The notes beneath the pieces are model-generated. The model was given only the letters and a program-made list of their open reading frames with translations. It made no database searches and was not told the DNA's origin. A program made the translations under genes and the position numbers. 64,000 nucleotides of DNA from Deltaproteobacteria bacterium (GTDB taxonomy: Bacteria; UBA10199; GCA-002796325; JACPFF01): the NCBI GenBank assembly GCA_016183065.1, contig JACPFF010000026.1, forward strand, positions 1 through 64,000, in the 5' to 3' direction. Shown here in pieces: positions 32,801 through 42,050 of the stretch. Within the stretch, counting starts at the first letter, position 1. Each line of letters starts with the position of its first letter.

Positions 32801-34081
32801 ATGGTGGAATGGCGACTGCACAAGCGCGGTGAACGCCGCTTTCGGCAGGGGCATCCCTGGGTTTTTTCCAATGAGCTTGTCCACCCCCCGGCGGGCATCG
32901 TTCCTGGGGCTCCCGTCGATCTGTGCGATGCGCGGGGAGCATTTCTTGCCTGCGGCTATGGCAATCCCCATTCACTCATTGCCTTTCGGCAGATGACCCG
33001 TGACCGGACGCAACCGGTCGATCTTCCACTCGTGCGTGAACGACTCCGACAGGCGAGTCACTTTCGTCGGCGGCTCGGATATCACGCGACCAGTCACCGG
33101 GTCGTCTTTGCCGAAGGGGATCTGCTCCCGGGGTTGATCATCGATCGCTATGTCAATGCCGCCGGGCAGGTCTTTGTGGCCGAGCTCTCCACGGCTGGCA
33201 TGGAACGGTTGGTCGGCGAGACCCTGCCGACCCTACTGCACGAGTTGGCGGACTGGGAGGTCGCACAGGGGGGTGCGCCGTTTTCGCGGGACGCCACAAC
33301 GGTCGTGGTCCGACGCGAGGGGGCCTTTCGGGCGCTGGAGGGTCTTGCAGGGCAGCCTGCGCACGTTGTCGGTCCGTTGGCGTCCGAGGCGCTCTCCGCC
33401 TATCCGGCGCGCGTGGCCTCCGGCCAGGGATCGCTCACACTCATTGTCGACCTCTTTGCCGGGCAAAAGACGGGGCTCTTTCTCGACCAGCGGGAAAACA
33501 TCGCGCACCTGCTGCGATTGCTGCAGGCGCGGAGGTCCTCTGTCGGCGAGGAATTCCGGGTGCTCGATCTCTTCGCCTATGTGGGGCAGTGGAGTGCACA
33601 CGTCGCGCAGCTTCTGGAGGCACGGTCTGGCGTGACGGCCACGTTGGCAGATGCCTCGGCAGCGGCGCTCGCCACGGCGGCAACCAATGTCTCGGCCTGC
33701 GGCGCGCGCAGTCACCCTGTGCAGCTCGATCTCCTGCAACCCTGGCCCAAAGCGCTGGGGTTTGCCTATGACCTGGTCGTGTGCGATCCACCGGCGCTGA
33801 TCAAGAATCGGCGCGACATTGCCGCCGGATATCGCGCCTATGTGAAATGCAATGCGTGGGCCATGCAGCGGCTCCGTCCCGGCGGACTGTTTGTGACCTG
33901 TTCCTGCTCGCATCACCTGAGTCATGACGCCTTTCGCGAGGCCGTGACCGCGGCGATGCACAAGGCCAAGGTGTCTCTCCAGTGGGTGTATTGCGGGAGC
34001 CAGGCGGCGGACCATCCGCGGCGGCTCGAGTTTCCGGAAGGGGAGTATCTCCAGTGCTCGATCGGGGAACGACAGCCGTGA
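32801..34081 (+). CDS. rlmI: RlmI-like 23S rRNA (cytosine-C5) methyltransferase
   Basis: 426 residues. An N-terminal PUA domain (RFRQGHPWVFSNELVHPPAG) and an EEHEE-type middle part are followed by a Rossmann methyltransferase: VLDLFAYVGQWSAHVAQLLE (SAM motif I), LVVCDPPALIKNRRD (motif IV, catalytic region) and VTCSCSHHLS with the catalytic Cys. This is the architecture of RlmI, which makes m5C1962 in 23S rRNA. Start ATG at 32801; the last gene of its group is the phosphatidyltransferase downstream. Confidence 0.85.
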   Translation: MVEWRLHKRGERRFRQGHPWVFSNELVHPPAGIVPGAPVDLCDARGAFLACGYGNPHSLIAFRQMTRDRTQPVDLPLVRERLRQASHFRRRLGYHATSHRVVFAEGDLLPGLIIDRYVNAAGQVFVAELSTAGMERLVGETLPTLLHELADWEVAQGGAPFSRDATTVVVRREGAFRALEGLAGQPAHVVGPLASEALSAYPARVASGQGSLTLIVDLFAGQKTGLFLDQRENIAHLLRLLQARRSSVGEEFRVLDLFAYVGQWSAHVAQLLEARSGVTATLADASAAALATAATNVSACGARSHPVQLDLLQPWPKALGFAYDLVVCDPPALIKNRRDIAAGYRAYVKCNAWAMQRLRPGGLFVTCSCSHHLSHDAFREAVTAAMHKAKVSLQWVYCGSQAADHPRRLEFPEGEYLQCSIGERQP

Positions 34082-34167
34082 CCTGTGGTGTCCAGGCTTG
34101 ACGATGGACCGCCAACCCGCTAACTCCGCCTGCTAGGGGGCCCTGGTATGGGACGAGGAGCAATACG

Positions 34168-35052
34168 ATGACCCTTTTGAGACAGCTATTCCGCAGCGGT
34201 CGAGGTGCAACAGCCGCCCCGTCACCGGTATCCATCTCGGAGGACCCCGCGCCAGCGGCGACCGCAGCAATCACACGTCCGCTCCTGGAGCGCATTCGCA
34301 CGCATCCGCTCCGGTATGTTGCCCCGATGTCCGTGACCGGACTCGGTCTCGCCGGGGGCATTGCGGCAAGCGCGATCAGCGGGAGCGGGGGGAGTCTGCG
34401 CATCGCCTCCCTGCTGTTGGTCGGCGCGGCCATGGCAGACGCGGTCGATGGCGTGGTGGCGCGGTTTTTTCATGCCGCATCGCGATATGGCATGCATGCC
34501 GACACGATCACCGATGGCGTGGCGTATGGCGTGGCGCCGGCGGTGATGGTCTTCTCCCTCGGAGAGCGTGCCCATCTGCCGCGGCTCCTCAGTGGGGCTG
34601 CGGCGTTGTGGACTGCGGGGAGTGTTTTCTTTCGACTCTTTCGTTTTGCACGACATGACCAGGCGGAGATCTCTGTCGGGTTTTCCGGGCTCCCGAGTAC
34701 GGGCGGTGGCCCCATGATCGCCGGAGCCACAGTTATGGCGGACGTGGAGACCGAGGAAGCGGGAGACACGGTGGCTGCCAGGGCCATTGCGGCTCTCACG
34801 ACGTCGGTGATTCTCGGGGGACTGATGGTCTCCAAGATCTGGTACCCGAAATTGAGCCAGGTCCTCGCCGGACTCAACTGGCGGAGCCTGAAAACGCGCA
34901 CGGGGGCCGCATTTCTTCTCGGAGCGATCACCGGCACCATCACGGCCGTCGGTCCGATGGTGCCGCTCCTCGCCCTCTTCGGGGCCTATGCCCTCTCAGG
35001 CCCGGTCCACCTGCTTTCGCAGAAGGGACGACAGTTCCGATCTCGCGGGTAG
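34168..35052 (+). CDS. CDP-alcohol phosphatidyltransferase (phosphatidylserine synthase-like)
   Basis: 294 residues with about six to eight helices. The family motif DG(x)2AR(x)8G(x)3D(x)3D is complete: ADAVDGVVARFFHAASRYGM followed by HADTITDG. PssA-type features FRLFRFARHDQ and SVGFSGLPSTGGGPMI support phosphatidylserine synthase of the membrane-bound type II, which joins CDP-diacylglycerol to serine in the inner membrane. The N-terminal 50 residues are a soluble, low-complexity extension. It ends seven bases before the convergent 15-haem cytochrome gene. Confidence 0.85.
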   Translation: MTLLRQLFRSGRGATAAPSPVSISEDPAPAATAAITRPLLERIRTHPLRYVAPMSVTGLGLAGGIAASAISGSGGSLRIASLLLVGAAMADAVDGVVARFFHAASRYGMHADTITDGVAYGVAPAVMVFSLGERAHLPRLLSGAAALWTAGSVFFRLFRFARHDQAEISVGFSGLPSTGGGPMIAGATVMADVETEEAGDTVAARAIAALTTSVILGGLMVSKIWYPKLSQVLAGLNWRSLKTRTGAAFLLGAITGTITAVGPMVPLLALFGAYALSGPVHLLSQKGRQFRSRG

Positions 35053-35058
35053 ATCTCC

Positions 35059-36804
35059 CTACTCCTCTCCATGGCATCCCTTGCAGAGTTCCTGGGCGCC
35101 ATCGCGCAAGGGGCCCTCTTTGTGCGGCCCGAACTCGTGACAGTCGCTGCAGGGCATCAGGGAAGCGTGCATGGCGTGGGGCATGGTTTTTCCATCGTGC
35201 TCGACCGTTTCCGCAGGGATGGTGACCCCGACGCGCTTGTGGCAGAGTGTGGTGCAAAAGGCCTCGGAAAGGAGCGGCAACGTGCGCAAGTCGGTCGCAG
35301 GTCGTCCGAGTTCTTTTCCCACCTCGTCGAGGAGGGCATTGGCTTTGCGCAAGGTGGCGGCCGCGAGATAGATGTTGTGTTCCCCGTGGGCATATTGCAC
35401 AAAATTGACCCAGGACTCCACCTGCTGGAGTTGTTCTTCGGCCCACAACTCTTTCTCCGAACGCGGCGTGCTGTGCGGCACCGCCGCAGTACTGGCATGG
35501 AGTTTTTGCGTCATGGCCCCGAGCGTTTTCTGGACCGCGTTCCGGGTGTCATCGAAGATGCCGCGGAACGATTCACCATGGCATTTTACGCAGGCCTGCG
35601 GAGAGGCCGTGTAGGTGCGGCCTTCGAATTGCGCGCCGGCGTGTTCCTGTTTGACATAGTGGCAGCCGACGCAATCGACATTGGCGAGATACATGGGGCT
35701 CGGGATCTCCGGCAGTCCGAGTTCTGCGACCTTGCCGGTGTACATTTCCAGTTGGCCCGCGTGCTTGCCCTGATGGCAGAAGTTGCAATTGAAGGTCAGC
35801 GTCGGCAGGTGGCTTGCCGGAGGCGTTGCTTCAGTGGGTCCCTTCCCCGCGGCGGCTTCACCAATCGGCCCCAGGACCTTTTCCTGCCGGTAACCGAGCC
35901 CATGTTCCATCTGCTCGTGACAATGAAAGCAGGCGACGTTGTGTTCCGTGACATGTTTTTCATGGAGGAGCGGAATGTCGGTAAAGAGGGCGATTTTTTC
36001 CGGTTGGTTGTGGCACGTGAAGCACCGCTCGATATGGGCCTCGCCACTCCCCTTCAAGACATCGAGATGACACGATTCACAGGTGACTCCCCGCTCTGTG
36101 ACGAACGTCTGATGATTATACCGCATGTTGCCGACGGTGATTTCCCTCTCCGGCAGCGTATGACAGCCGAGGCAGCCGCCAATGGGATCGAGTGTTCGCT
36201 CGGTGCCGCGCCCGCGGAAGTGGCAGAGATAACACGTGCCGTAGGTCACCTCGACGTGATTCCCCACCACGATCTGTGAGTGACAGGAGACGCATTTCAA
36301 CCGGCGACCGCGTTTCTCCGTGGTGAGATGGGGACGGTGGTCAAACTTGATTCCCGATGCGGTTTTCACACGACCTTCCAGCAGGCGCGTCGAATGGCAG
36401 CCGGAACGGAGACACGCCGCGTCTTCGATCTCCGCAAACGGCTTCGACGAATAGGTGCGCGTGACATACTTCGCCACCTGGGAGAGCGCCTGAAACTTGC
36501 GCCATAGGTGACTCTTGAACGATTCCGGCGGATAGTGGCAGTGCACGCACGGGACGAAGTTGTGTTTCGAGGTGGCCCAGGCATTGTAATACGGATCCAT
36601 GATGTGACACGATTTACAGAAGGCGGGGCTTTCCGCGTAACGGGCTCCCGCGCCGAGCAGCAGGATGAGACAGAGGATCGATCCCGCAATGATCCGGCTC
36701 CGTGTTGTCCGAAGCCAGGTCCGTTGCGCATAGCGCATCTTTCCCCAGAGGATACTGGTGCGAAGAGCCGATTGGATGGCCGCCCAGAGACGCGTATGCC
36801 ACAT
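35059..36804 (-). CDS. Membrane-anchored 15-haem NapC/NirT-like cytochrome c
   Basis: 581 residues. One N-terminal helix (about 38-55) precedes a NapC/NirT-like start, CKSCHIMDPYYNAWATSKH with CVHCH. I count fifteen haem sites: thirteen CxxCH and two CxxxCH (CLRSGCH, CTTLCH). The remainder is a string of paired haem modules separated by short linkers, with a haem-poor helical stretch around 460-520 (SWVNFVQYAHGEHNIYLAAA). It lies 33 bases after the cytochrome b/11-haem gene on the same strand; the two likely form a quinol-oxidising electron conduit to periplasmic or outer-surface acceptors. Confidence 0.88.
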   Translation of the reverse strand: MWHTRLWAAIQSALRTSILWGKMRYAQRTWLRTTRSRIIAGSILCLILLLGAGARYAESPAFCKSCHIMDPYYNAWATSKHNFVPCVHCHYPPESFKSHLWRKFQALSQVAKYVTRTYSSKPFAEIEDAACLRSGCHSTRLLEGRVKTASGIKFDHRPHLTTEKRGRRLKCVSCHSQIVVGNHVEVTYGTCYLCHFRGRGTERTLDPIGGCLGCHTLPEREITVGNMRYNHQTFVTERGVTCESCHLDVLKGSGEAHIERCFTCHNQPEKIALFTDIPLLHEKHVTEHNVACFHCHEQMEHGLGYRQEKVLGPIGEAAAGKGPTEATPPASHLPTLTFNCNFCHQGKHAGQLEMYTGKVAELGLPEIPSPMYLANVDCVGCHYVKQEHAGAQFEGRTYTASPQACVKCHGESFRGIFDDTRNAVQKTLGAMTQKLHASTAAVPHSTPRSEKELWAEEQLQQVESWVNFVQYAHGEHNIYLAAATLRKANALLDEVGKELGRPATDLRTLPLLSEAFCTTLCHKRVGVTIPAETVEHDGKTMPHAMHASLMPCSDCHEFGPHKEGPLRDGAQELCKGCHGEE

Positions 36805-36837
36805 GGTGAGGACTCCCGGTCGAGGTCAATGTGAATG

Positions 36838-38904
36838 TTAATGCACCAGCGCAATCAGGATGATCAATATCAGACCGATTGCGAGTGCCGTAAACCCGAA
36901 AATTTTCGCAAAATTGCGCAACCAACGGTCTGGCGGCCGCGCCGCGAGCTGTTCGAGCTCGCCGCGTGCCTTGAGGAGTGCGTATTGGGCCGGTTTTTCA
37001 TGCGCGAGTTCCTCTTCCGTGATGCGACCCGTGAACATGACCGGATCCATCGGGAATTTGTCCGGACGGAGATGGCCGTTGAAGAAATGGATCGTGAAGA
37101 TGAAGCCGACTGCCAGGAGCGCTTCGTCGCTATGAATGATCGTGGCGACGTTGATCACCCATCCGGGGAGAAAGGTGGTGAAGAACGTGGGGAACCAGAG
37201 GATGATTCCGGAGCTGCCGATGATCGCAATACCCCAGAAGACCGCCCAGTAATCGAACTTCTCCCAATAGGTCCAGCGGCCCCACTGCGGTTGCGGGCCG
37301 AGGCCGAAGAACCATTGGAGTTGCTGCCACATCTGCACGGCGTCGTGCCACTGCGGCACGAGCGAGTCCGGTCCCCAGAGGATGTGATAGTCCTTCTCTT
37401 TCACCAGGCGCCGGACGAGGAAGGCGAGGTGCATGATGCAGTAGCCGAAGGTCATGATGGCGCAGGTGCGGTGAATAAAGCCCGCGATCTCGAAGCCGCC
37501 GAAGACGTGGGCCAGCCAGATTGCCCACGGACGATCGCTGAATTTAAGCGGGAGTCCGGTCGAGGCGAGCCCGAGGAAACTGATGATGATCAGCGCGTGG
37601 GTCATGCGATGATACAGATCGAAGCGCCAGTAATATTTTTCCGGCCGCCCGACTGTGCGTCGCGCAAACCGCGCCGGATCGAGTTGTTTGAGGCGGCGTC
37701 GCTCAATGAGCGACCGGGTGAGCCAGAGCAGCGCATGGAGGCCCCATGTGGCAAAGGTCAAGATCAGCAAGACGTTAAATCCCTTGTAGACGTAGTACAA
37801 CCCGGGATTCCGGTCGGGGCGCGTGTAATCGGCATGTGGCAGGAATTGCGCAAAGCCGGCGGTGGCCTTGGGGTGGCATTGCTGGCACGTGGCCAGACGG
37901 TGTGTGGCGCTCAAGGTCGATGCCGGATCGTCGATGGGGAGAATCTGATGATACCCGTGGCAATCGGAACAGCGGGCCACGGCCGTGTACCCAAGCGCCG
38001 TGACCTTGCCATGATAGCTGTGACGGTAGGTTGCGAGGGCCTCCACATGGCAGTCGCCACATCCTTCAATGATCGAGAGTTTCCAGGCCTTGCTCCCGAC
38101 GCGCGTAATCATATGGCCGCGGTGACAGTTGGTGCAGACCGGCGTGGCCTCGCCGGTGGCGGAGAGGCCCGAACCATGGACACTCTGCTGGAAGGTGGCG
38201 GCCACGCCGGCATGGCAGGTGCCACAGGTTTTCACAATGTTCTGGCGGTGGATGTGTGAGGACGGATCCTGGTGCGGCGTAATATCGTGGACGCCGTGAC
38301 AATCGGAACAATTGGCTGCCACAAGCAGGCCACTCTTCATGACCGCGCGTCCGTGGATTGAGTCCATGTAGAGTTGATAGGCGTTTTCGACAGGGATGCG
38401 GTTGCGTCGGGCCAGCTCCGGATCGCCATGGCACGTGCCGCAGGTGCGCGGCAGATTCAGGTGATAGACCGGCGATTGCGGGTCGTCCGTGGCGAGCACG
38501 TTGTGCACTGATCCATGACAGGACTCGCACCGCGCGGCCTCCGCGACCCCGCCGACCTGGGCACGGCCATGCACGCTGTTGCCGTATTCGGTGCCGATCG
38601 TGCCATGACAGGTGTCGCACGCGAGCTTTTCCACCGGGGCTGGATGGGGATACTCCGTGACATTCGGGTGGCACGTGTCGCAGGAAAACGCGTTGTGCAC
38701 CGAGGACTGATAGCGCGCCGCATCGACATGCGGGATGCCATCGATCGGGGTACCGTGACAGGTGAGGCAGTCCCCGGAGGTTGGGGAGGCGGGGAGATGG
38801 CGTGGGGCGGCCACGAGGAGCAGGGCGAGTGCCAAGAGGCATGGGACCACCAATCGGTGTCGCGGTCGTCTCGGCATCGGACTCGTGGCTTCCTCGGTGC
38901 TCAC
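36838..38904 (-). CDS. 11-haem cytochrome c fused to a membrane cytochrome b
   Basis: 688 residues; GTG start at 38904 or ATG at 38877. A signal-anchor helix (about 18-38) is followed by eleven CxxCH sites over ~340 residues (CLTCH, CDTCH, ... CQQCH). Then comes a di-haem cytochrome b domain of the formate dehydrogenase/thiosulfate reductase gamma type, with His-bearing helices in RFDLYHRMTHALIIISFLGL, FIHRTCAIMTFGYCIMHLAF and TIIHSDEALLAVGFIFTIHF. Such fusions move electrons between the quinone pool and multihaem chains, as in Geobacter Cbc complexes. It is followed by the 15-haem cytochrome. Confidence 0.88.
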   Translation of the reverse strand: MSTEEATSPMPRRPRHRLVVPCLLALALLLVAAPRHLPASPTSGDCLTCHGTPIDGIPHVDAARYQSSVHNAFSCDTCHPNVTEYPHPAPVEKLACDTCHGTIGTEYGNSVHGRAQVGGVAEAARCESCHGSVHNVLATDDPQSPVYHLNLPRTCGTCHGDPELARRNRIPVENAYQLYMDSIHGRAVMKSGLLVAANCSDCHGVHDITPHQDPSSHIHRQNIVKTCGTCHAGVAATFQQSVHGSGLSATGEATPVCTNCHRGHMITRVGSKAWKLSIIEGCGDCHVEALATYRHSYHGKVTALGYTAVARCSDCHGYHQILPIDDPASTLSATHRLATCQQCHPKATAGFAQFLPHADYTRPDRNPGLYYVYKGFNVLLILTFATWGLHALLWLTRSLIERRRLKQLDPARFARRTVGRPEKYYWRFDLYHRMTHALIIISFLGLASTGLPLKFSDRPWAIWLAHVFGGFEIAGFIHRTCAIMTFGYCIMHLAFLVRRLVKEKDYHILWGPDSLVPQWHDAVQMWQQLQWFFGLGPQPQWGRWTYWEKFDYWAVFWGIAIIGSSGIILWFPTFFTTFLPGWVINVATIIHSDEALLAVGFIFTIHFFNGHLRPDKFPMDPVMFTGRITEEELAHEKPAQYALLKARGELEQLAARPPDRWLRNFAKIFGFTALAIGLILIILIALVH

Positions 38905-39219
38905 AGGCCTTCCCCCAACAATGTCTCCGCTCTCTCACATACCAAAATAGGGGAGACAATGATACAGATCTGTCACACGTCTGATCTGGGTCATTATCCG
39001 AGGAACGCAACCATTACAGGGGCTCACGTCGCCCCCTCCAGCGGCAAAGCCGCTGGAGCCTCCCCCTCTCGCGCGCGGTGCGCGCTGGGGAACGTCTACT
39101 GAAGATCGGTTTGACACATTCACGGTTTTTGGCTACAGGCGCGGCATTGTTCTCTCGAAGATCAGCCTCACAAGGCGTCGCCTGATTGCGAAGATGTTGG
39201 TATCTGCGCACGAGGAGCT
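38905..39219. other. Divergent intergenic region
   Basis: 315 bases between the divergent cytochrome b and ccmE genes. It must carry both promoters, though I cannot pick out convincing -35/-10 pairs. It also carries copy 3 of the GC-rich interspersed repeat. Confidence 0.5.
39018..39091. repeat. GC-rich palindromic interspersed repeat, copy 3
   Basis: From CAGGGGCTCACGTCGCC through CCCTCCAGCGGCAAAGCCGC to GCGCGCGGTGCGCGCTGGGG it matches the first half of the copy at 12745 with very few changes. The stem CCAGCGGC/GCCGCTGG is perfect in this copy. Confidence 0.75.
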
Positions 39220-39612
39220 ATGAAGAGAAAAATCCGGTATATCATTCCATTGCTCCTCATTGGGGGCGTCATTGGCTATCTCTTCAGTAGCGCCTTCCGA
39301 TCGGCCATCCAGTATTACGTCACCGTGGCAGAACTTCAGGCCGCACCGCCGCCACCGGGCCGCATTCTCAAGGTTGGAGGGACGGTGAAGTCAGGAACCC
39401 TCACCCAGACCGGCTCCCGGCCCGTCACGTATCAGTTCACGGTGGCCCAAGGCGACGACGAACTGCCGGTGCGATACACGGGGATGGTCCCCGACACCTT
39501 CAAAGAGGGGGGCGAGGTCGTGGCGACCGGCACCTTGGGCGCTGACGGGACATTTGAGGCCACCCACATCCTGGCAAAATGCGCCTCGAAATATGAGGCA
39601 AAGGCCCCGTGA
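39220..39612 (+). CDS. ccmE: Cytochrome c maturation haem chaperone CcmE, Cys-type
   Basis: 130 residues. One N-terminal helix and the OB-fold domain of CcmE (VGGTVKSGTLTQTGSRPVTY, VRYTGMVPDTFKEGGEVVATG). The C-terminal haem-attachment site, HxxxY in most CcmE proteins, is here ILAKCASKYEAKAP, i.e. CxxxY. A Cys variant is known from Desulfovibrio-type and some archaeal CcmE proteins and binds haem covalently through the Cys. It transfers haem to CcmF for attachment to apocytochromes in the periplasm. It overlaps ccmF by four bases. Confidence 0.92.
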   Translation: MKRKIRYIIPLLLIGGVIGYLFSSAFRSAIQYYVTVAELQAAPPPPGRILKVGGTVKSGTLTQTGSRPVTYQFTVAQGDDELPVRYTGMVPDTFKEGGEVVATGTLGADGTFEATHILAKCASKYEAKAP

Positions 39613-42020
39613 TCCCGCAACTCGGTACGACCTGTTTGATGCTCCTCCTCCCCGTCTCGTTCTACAGCCTCGGGATGACGCTCATTGGGGCGCGTCATGC
39701 CGACGCGCGGCTCTATCGCTCCGGGCGTCATGCGGCCTATGCCGTATGCGGACTCTTGACACTCGCGTGCCTGCTCTTGATCGCCGGCTTTGTGGGGAAT
39801 CATTTTGAAATCATCTATGTGGCAAGTCATTCCAACCGGGCCCTGCCGCTCTTCTTCAAATTCGCCGGATTATGGGCGGGCCTGGATGGGTCGCTCCTCT
39901 TCTGGGCCTGGCTCCTCGGGGTGATGACCTGCATTGCGCTGGTGCAGGCCGAACGGCATTTGCCACGGCATGTGCCGTACATCAATGTCGCGGCGATGGT
40001 CATCATCGGCTTCTTCGGGATAGTCCTCCTCTTTGAGGCCAATCCCTTTGCGACGAGCCTCGATTTTCCCTTCGATGGTCGCGGACTCAATCCGCTCCTG
40101 CAGGCTACAGAGATGGTCGTCCATCCGCCCTCGTTGTATCTCGGCTATGTCAGTGCCTCGATCCCGTTTGCGCTCATGGTGAGCGGGCTCCTCTCGGGCG
40201 AGATGGGCGAGCGGTGGCTCCGCATGATGCGCGGCTGGCTCCTCTTTTGCTGGCTTTTTTTAAGCGTTGGCAATCTGCTCGGGATGCACTGGGCCTATGT
40301 GGAGTTGGGTTGGGGCGGATTTTGGGCGTGGGATCCGGTGGAGAATGCCGCGATCATGCCGTGGTTTACTGCCACGGCCATGCTCCATTCGCTCATCATC
40401 CAGGAGCGGCGGGGGATGCTCCGCGTGTGGAATGTCACCCTCGCGTTACTGACGTTCATCCTCACCGTCCTCGGGACATTTCTCACGCGGAGCGGTGTCG
40501 TACAGTCGGTCCACGCCTTTTCGAATTCGACGCTCGGGGTCTATTTTGGGGCCTTCCTCGCGGTCATGACTGCCGCGGGCATTCTCCTGATCCTTGCCCG
40601 GCGGCATCTGTTGGCGAGCGAACATGATCTCGATTCGCTCCTCTCAAAAGAGGGTGCCTTTCTCCTGAACAACGTTTTCTTCACGGTCGGGGCCTTTACC
40701 ATTCTCTGGGGGACCATGCTGCCGACACTCGCCGAGGCATTGATCGGCGAACGGATGATGCTGGGGCCGCCATTTTTCAACCGGATGTTGGCGCCGATCG
40801 GGATCGTGTTGATTCTCCTCGCGGGGTTTGGTCCGATACTGGCCTGGCGCAAACATGAACGGCGCGATCTGCTGGAACTGACGCGATGGCCGGCCACGCT
40901 CGGGCTTGCAGCGTTGACGATTGCCTGGGTGATGGGCGCGCGCGAGTGGTACGTCTTGGCCTCGACAGCGGGCATTGCCTTTACGTTACTCATTACGTTC
41001 GGAGAGTTTGGGCGCGGCATGCAGGTCATACGCCGTCGCGAACAGATTTCTTCCGGGGCCGCGGCTATCGAGATCTTTCGTCACGCCCCGCGGCGGTATG
41101 GCGGTTACCTGGTTCATGTGGCCATGCTCCTGATCTGCGTCGGGATTGCCGGTGCGGTCTATCATTCTGAAGTAACCGCAACGCTCAAGCCCGGCGAACG
41201 CCTGGAGATGCACGGATACCAGATCGAATTTCAGGGCCTGCGCTACAAGGCCGATGACAACCAGGAGACGATTGCCGGTGCGCTGGCCGTGCATCGCAAT
41301 GGCGTGCACATCAGCACCCTCTATCCGGCGCGCAATTTTTATCGCGCCTCCGACCAGCCGACGACGGAGGCCGCGATTCACCGGGCATGGAACCACGATC
41401 TCTACACCATCATCGGTGCCTTTGACGTGCAAAAAAACGAGGCCGAGTTCAAGGTCATGCATAATCCCATGGTTAGTTGGATGTGGATCGGGGGCCTGCT
41501 CCTGCTCTGTGGTACCGGCATTGTGGCATGGCCGATGGGCCAGCGCAAACGCCAGGCGGAACCGGCCAGACGGGTCGCGACGGCCGTGATGCTCGTCGCG
41601 GTGTTGGGGAGCGGGTTTGCCCTGCCAAGTGCCGTGGCACAAACGATGCCGGAGGGGCATCAGGAGGCCGTGCAGCTCAAAACCGTGACGCCGGAGGAAC
41701 GGACGCTGGTCGACGCGGCCTCCAAGATGGTCTGCCTCTGCAGCACCTGTCCGCGGATCAATCTGGCCGAGTGCGGGTGCGGCTATGCCCGCGAGCGGCG
41801 TGAAGAAGTGATGGCGCTTATTCGCTCCGGCAAGAATGCGGCTGAGGTCATTGTCGCGATGATCGGAAAATATGGGGAAGAGATTTTGGCTGAGATGCCG
41901 TTGCGCGGCTGGCAGACTGCGGCGATCTGGATGCCGTTGCTCGTGTTGGGTGGGGCCATTGGCGGTGTCAGTCTGACTGCACGTCGCTGGATTCGGCGGA
42001 ATCGCCAGCGGCGACAGTAA
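39609..42020 (+). CDS. ccmF: CcmF-CcmH fusion, cytochrome c haem lyase
   Basis: 803 residues beginning at a GTG that overlaps ccmE's stop. The CcmF part has about fifteen helices, the tryptophan-rich loop ELGWGGFWAWDPVENAA and the periplasmic His residues (VVHPPSLYLGYV, HSLIIQE). From about residue 680 a CcmH domain follows: a signal-like helix, then LVDAASKMVCLCSTCPRINL with a Cys-rich thiol site and a C-terminal helix. CcmF joins haem to CxxCH Cys thiols and CcmH reduces the apocytochrome, so the fusion fixes their ratio. CcmABC and CcmG are not in the window. This fits the heavy load of multihaem cytochromes nearby. Confidence 0.92.
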   Translation: MIPQLGTTCLMLLLPVSFYSLGMTLIGARHADARLYRSGRHAAYAVCGLLTLACLLLIAGFVGNHFEIIYVASHSNRALPLFFKFAGLWAGLDGSLLFWAWLLGVMTCIALVQAERHLPRHVPYINVAAMVIIGFFGIVLLFEANPFATSLDFPFDGRGLNPLLQATEMVVHPPSLYLGYVSASIPFALMVSGLLSGEMGERWLRMMRGWLLFCWLFLSVGNLLGMHWAYVELGWGGFWAWDPVENAAIMPWFTATAMLHSLIIQERRGMLRVWNVTLALLTFILTVLGTFLTRSGVVQSVHAFSNSTLGVYFGAFLAVMTAAGILLILARRHLLASEHDLDSLLSKEGAFLLNNVFFTVGAFTILWGTMLPTLAEALIGERMMLGPPFFNRMLAPIGIVLILLAGFGPILAWRKHERRDLLELTRWPATLGLAALTIAWVMGAREWYVLASTAGIAFTLLITFGEFGRGMQVIRRREQISSGAAAIEIFRHAPRRYGGYLVHVAMLLICVGIAGAVYHSEVTATLKPGERLEMHGYQIEFQGLRYKADDNQETIAGALAVHRNGVHISTLYPARNFYRASDQPTTEAAIHRAWNHDLYTIIGAFDVQKNEAEFKVMHNPMVSWMWIGGLLLLCGTGIVAWPMGQRKRQAEPARRVATAVMLVAVLGSGFALPSAVAQTMPEGHQEAVQLKTVTPEERTLVDAASKMVCLCSTCPRINLAECGCGYARERREEVMALIRSGKNAAEVIVAMIGKYGEEILAEMPLRGWQTAAIWMPLLVLGGAIGGVSLTARRWIRRNRQRRQ

Positions 42021-42050
42021 CAGCAGGCTCAATGGGATTCGGGAGGGTGT

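Noticed and set aside
36835-38259. 474-codon plus-strand frame opposite the cytochrome b/11-haem gene
   Set aside because: The minus-strand frame has eleven haem motifs and cytochrome b helices; the other frame is charged, repetitive shadow sequence.
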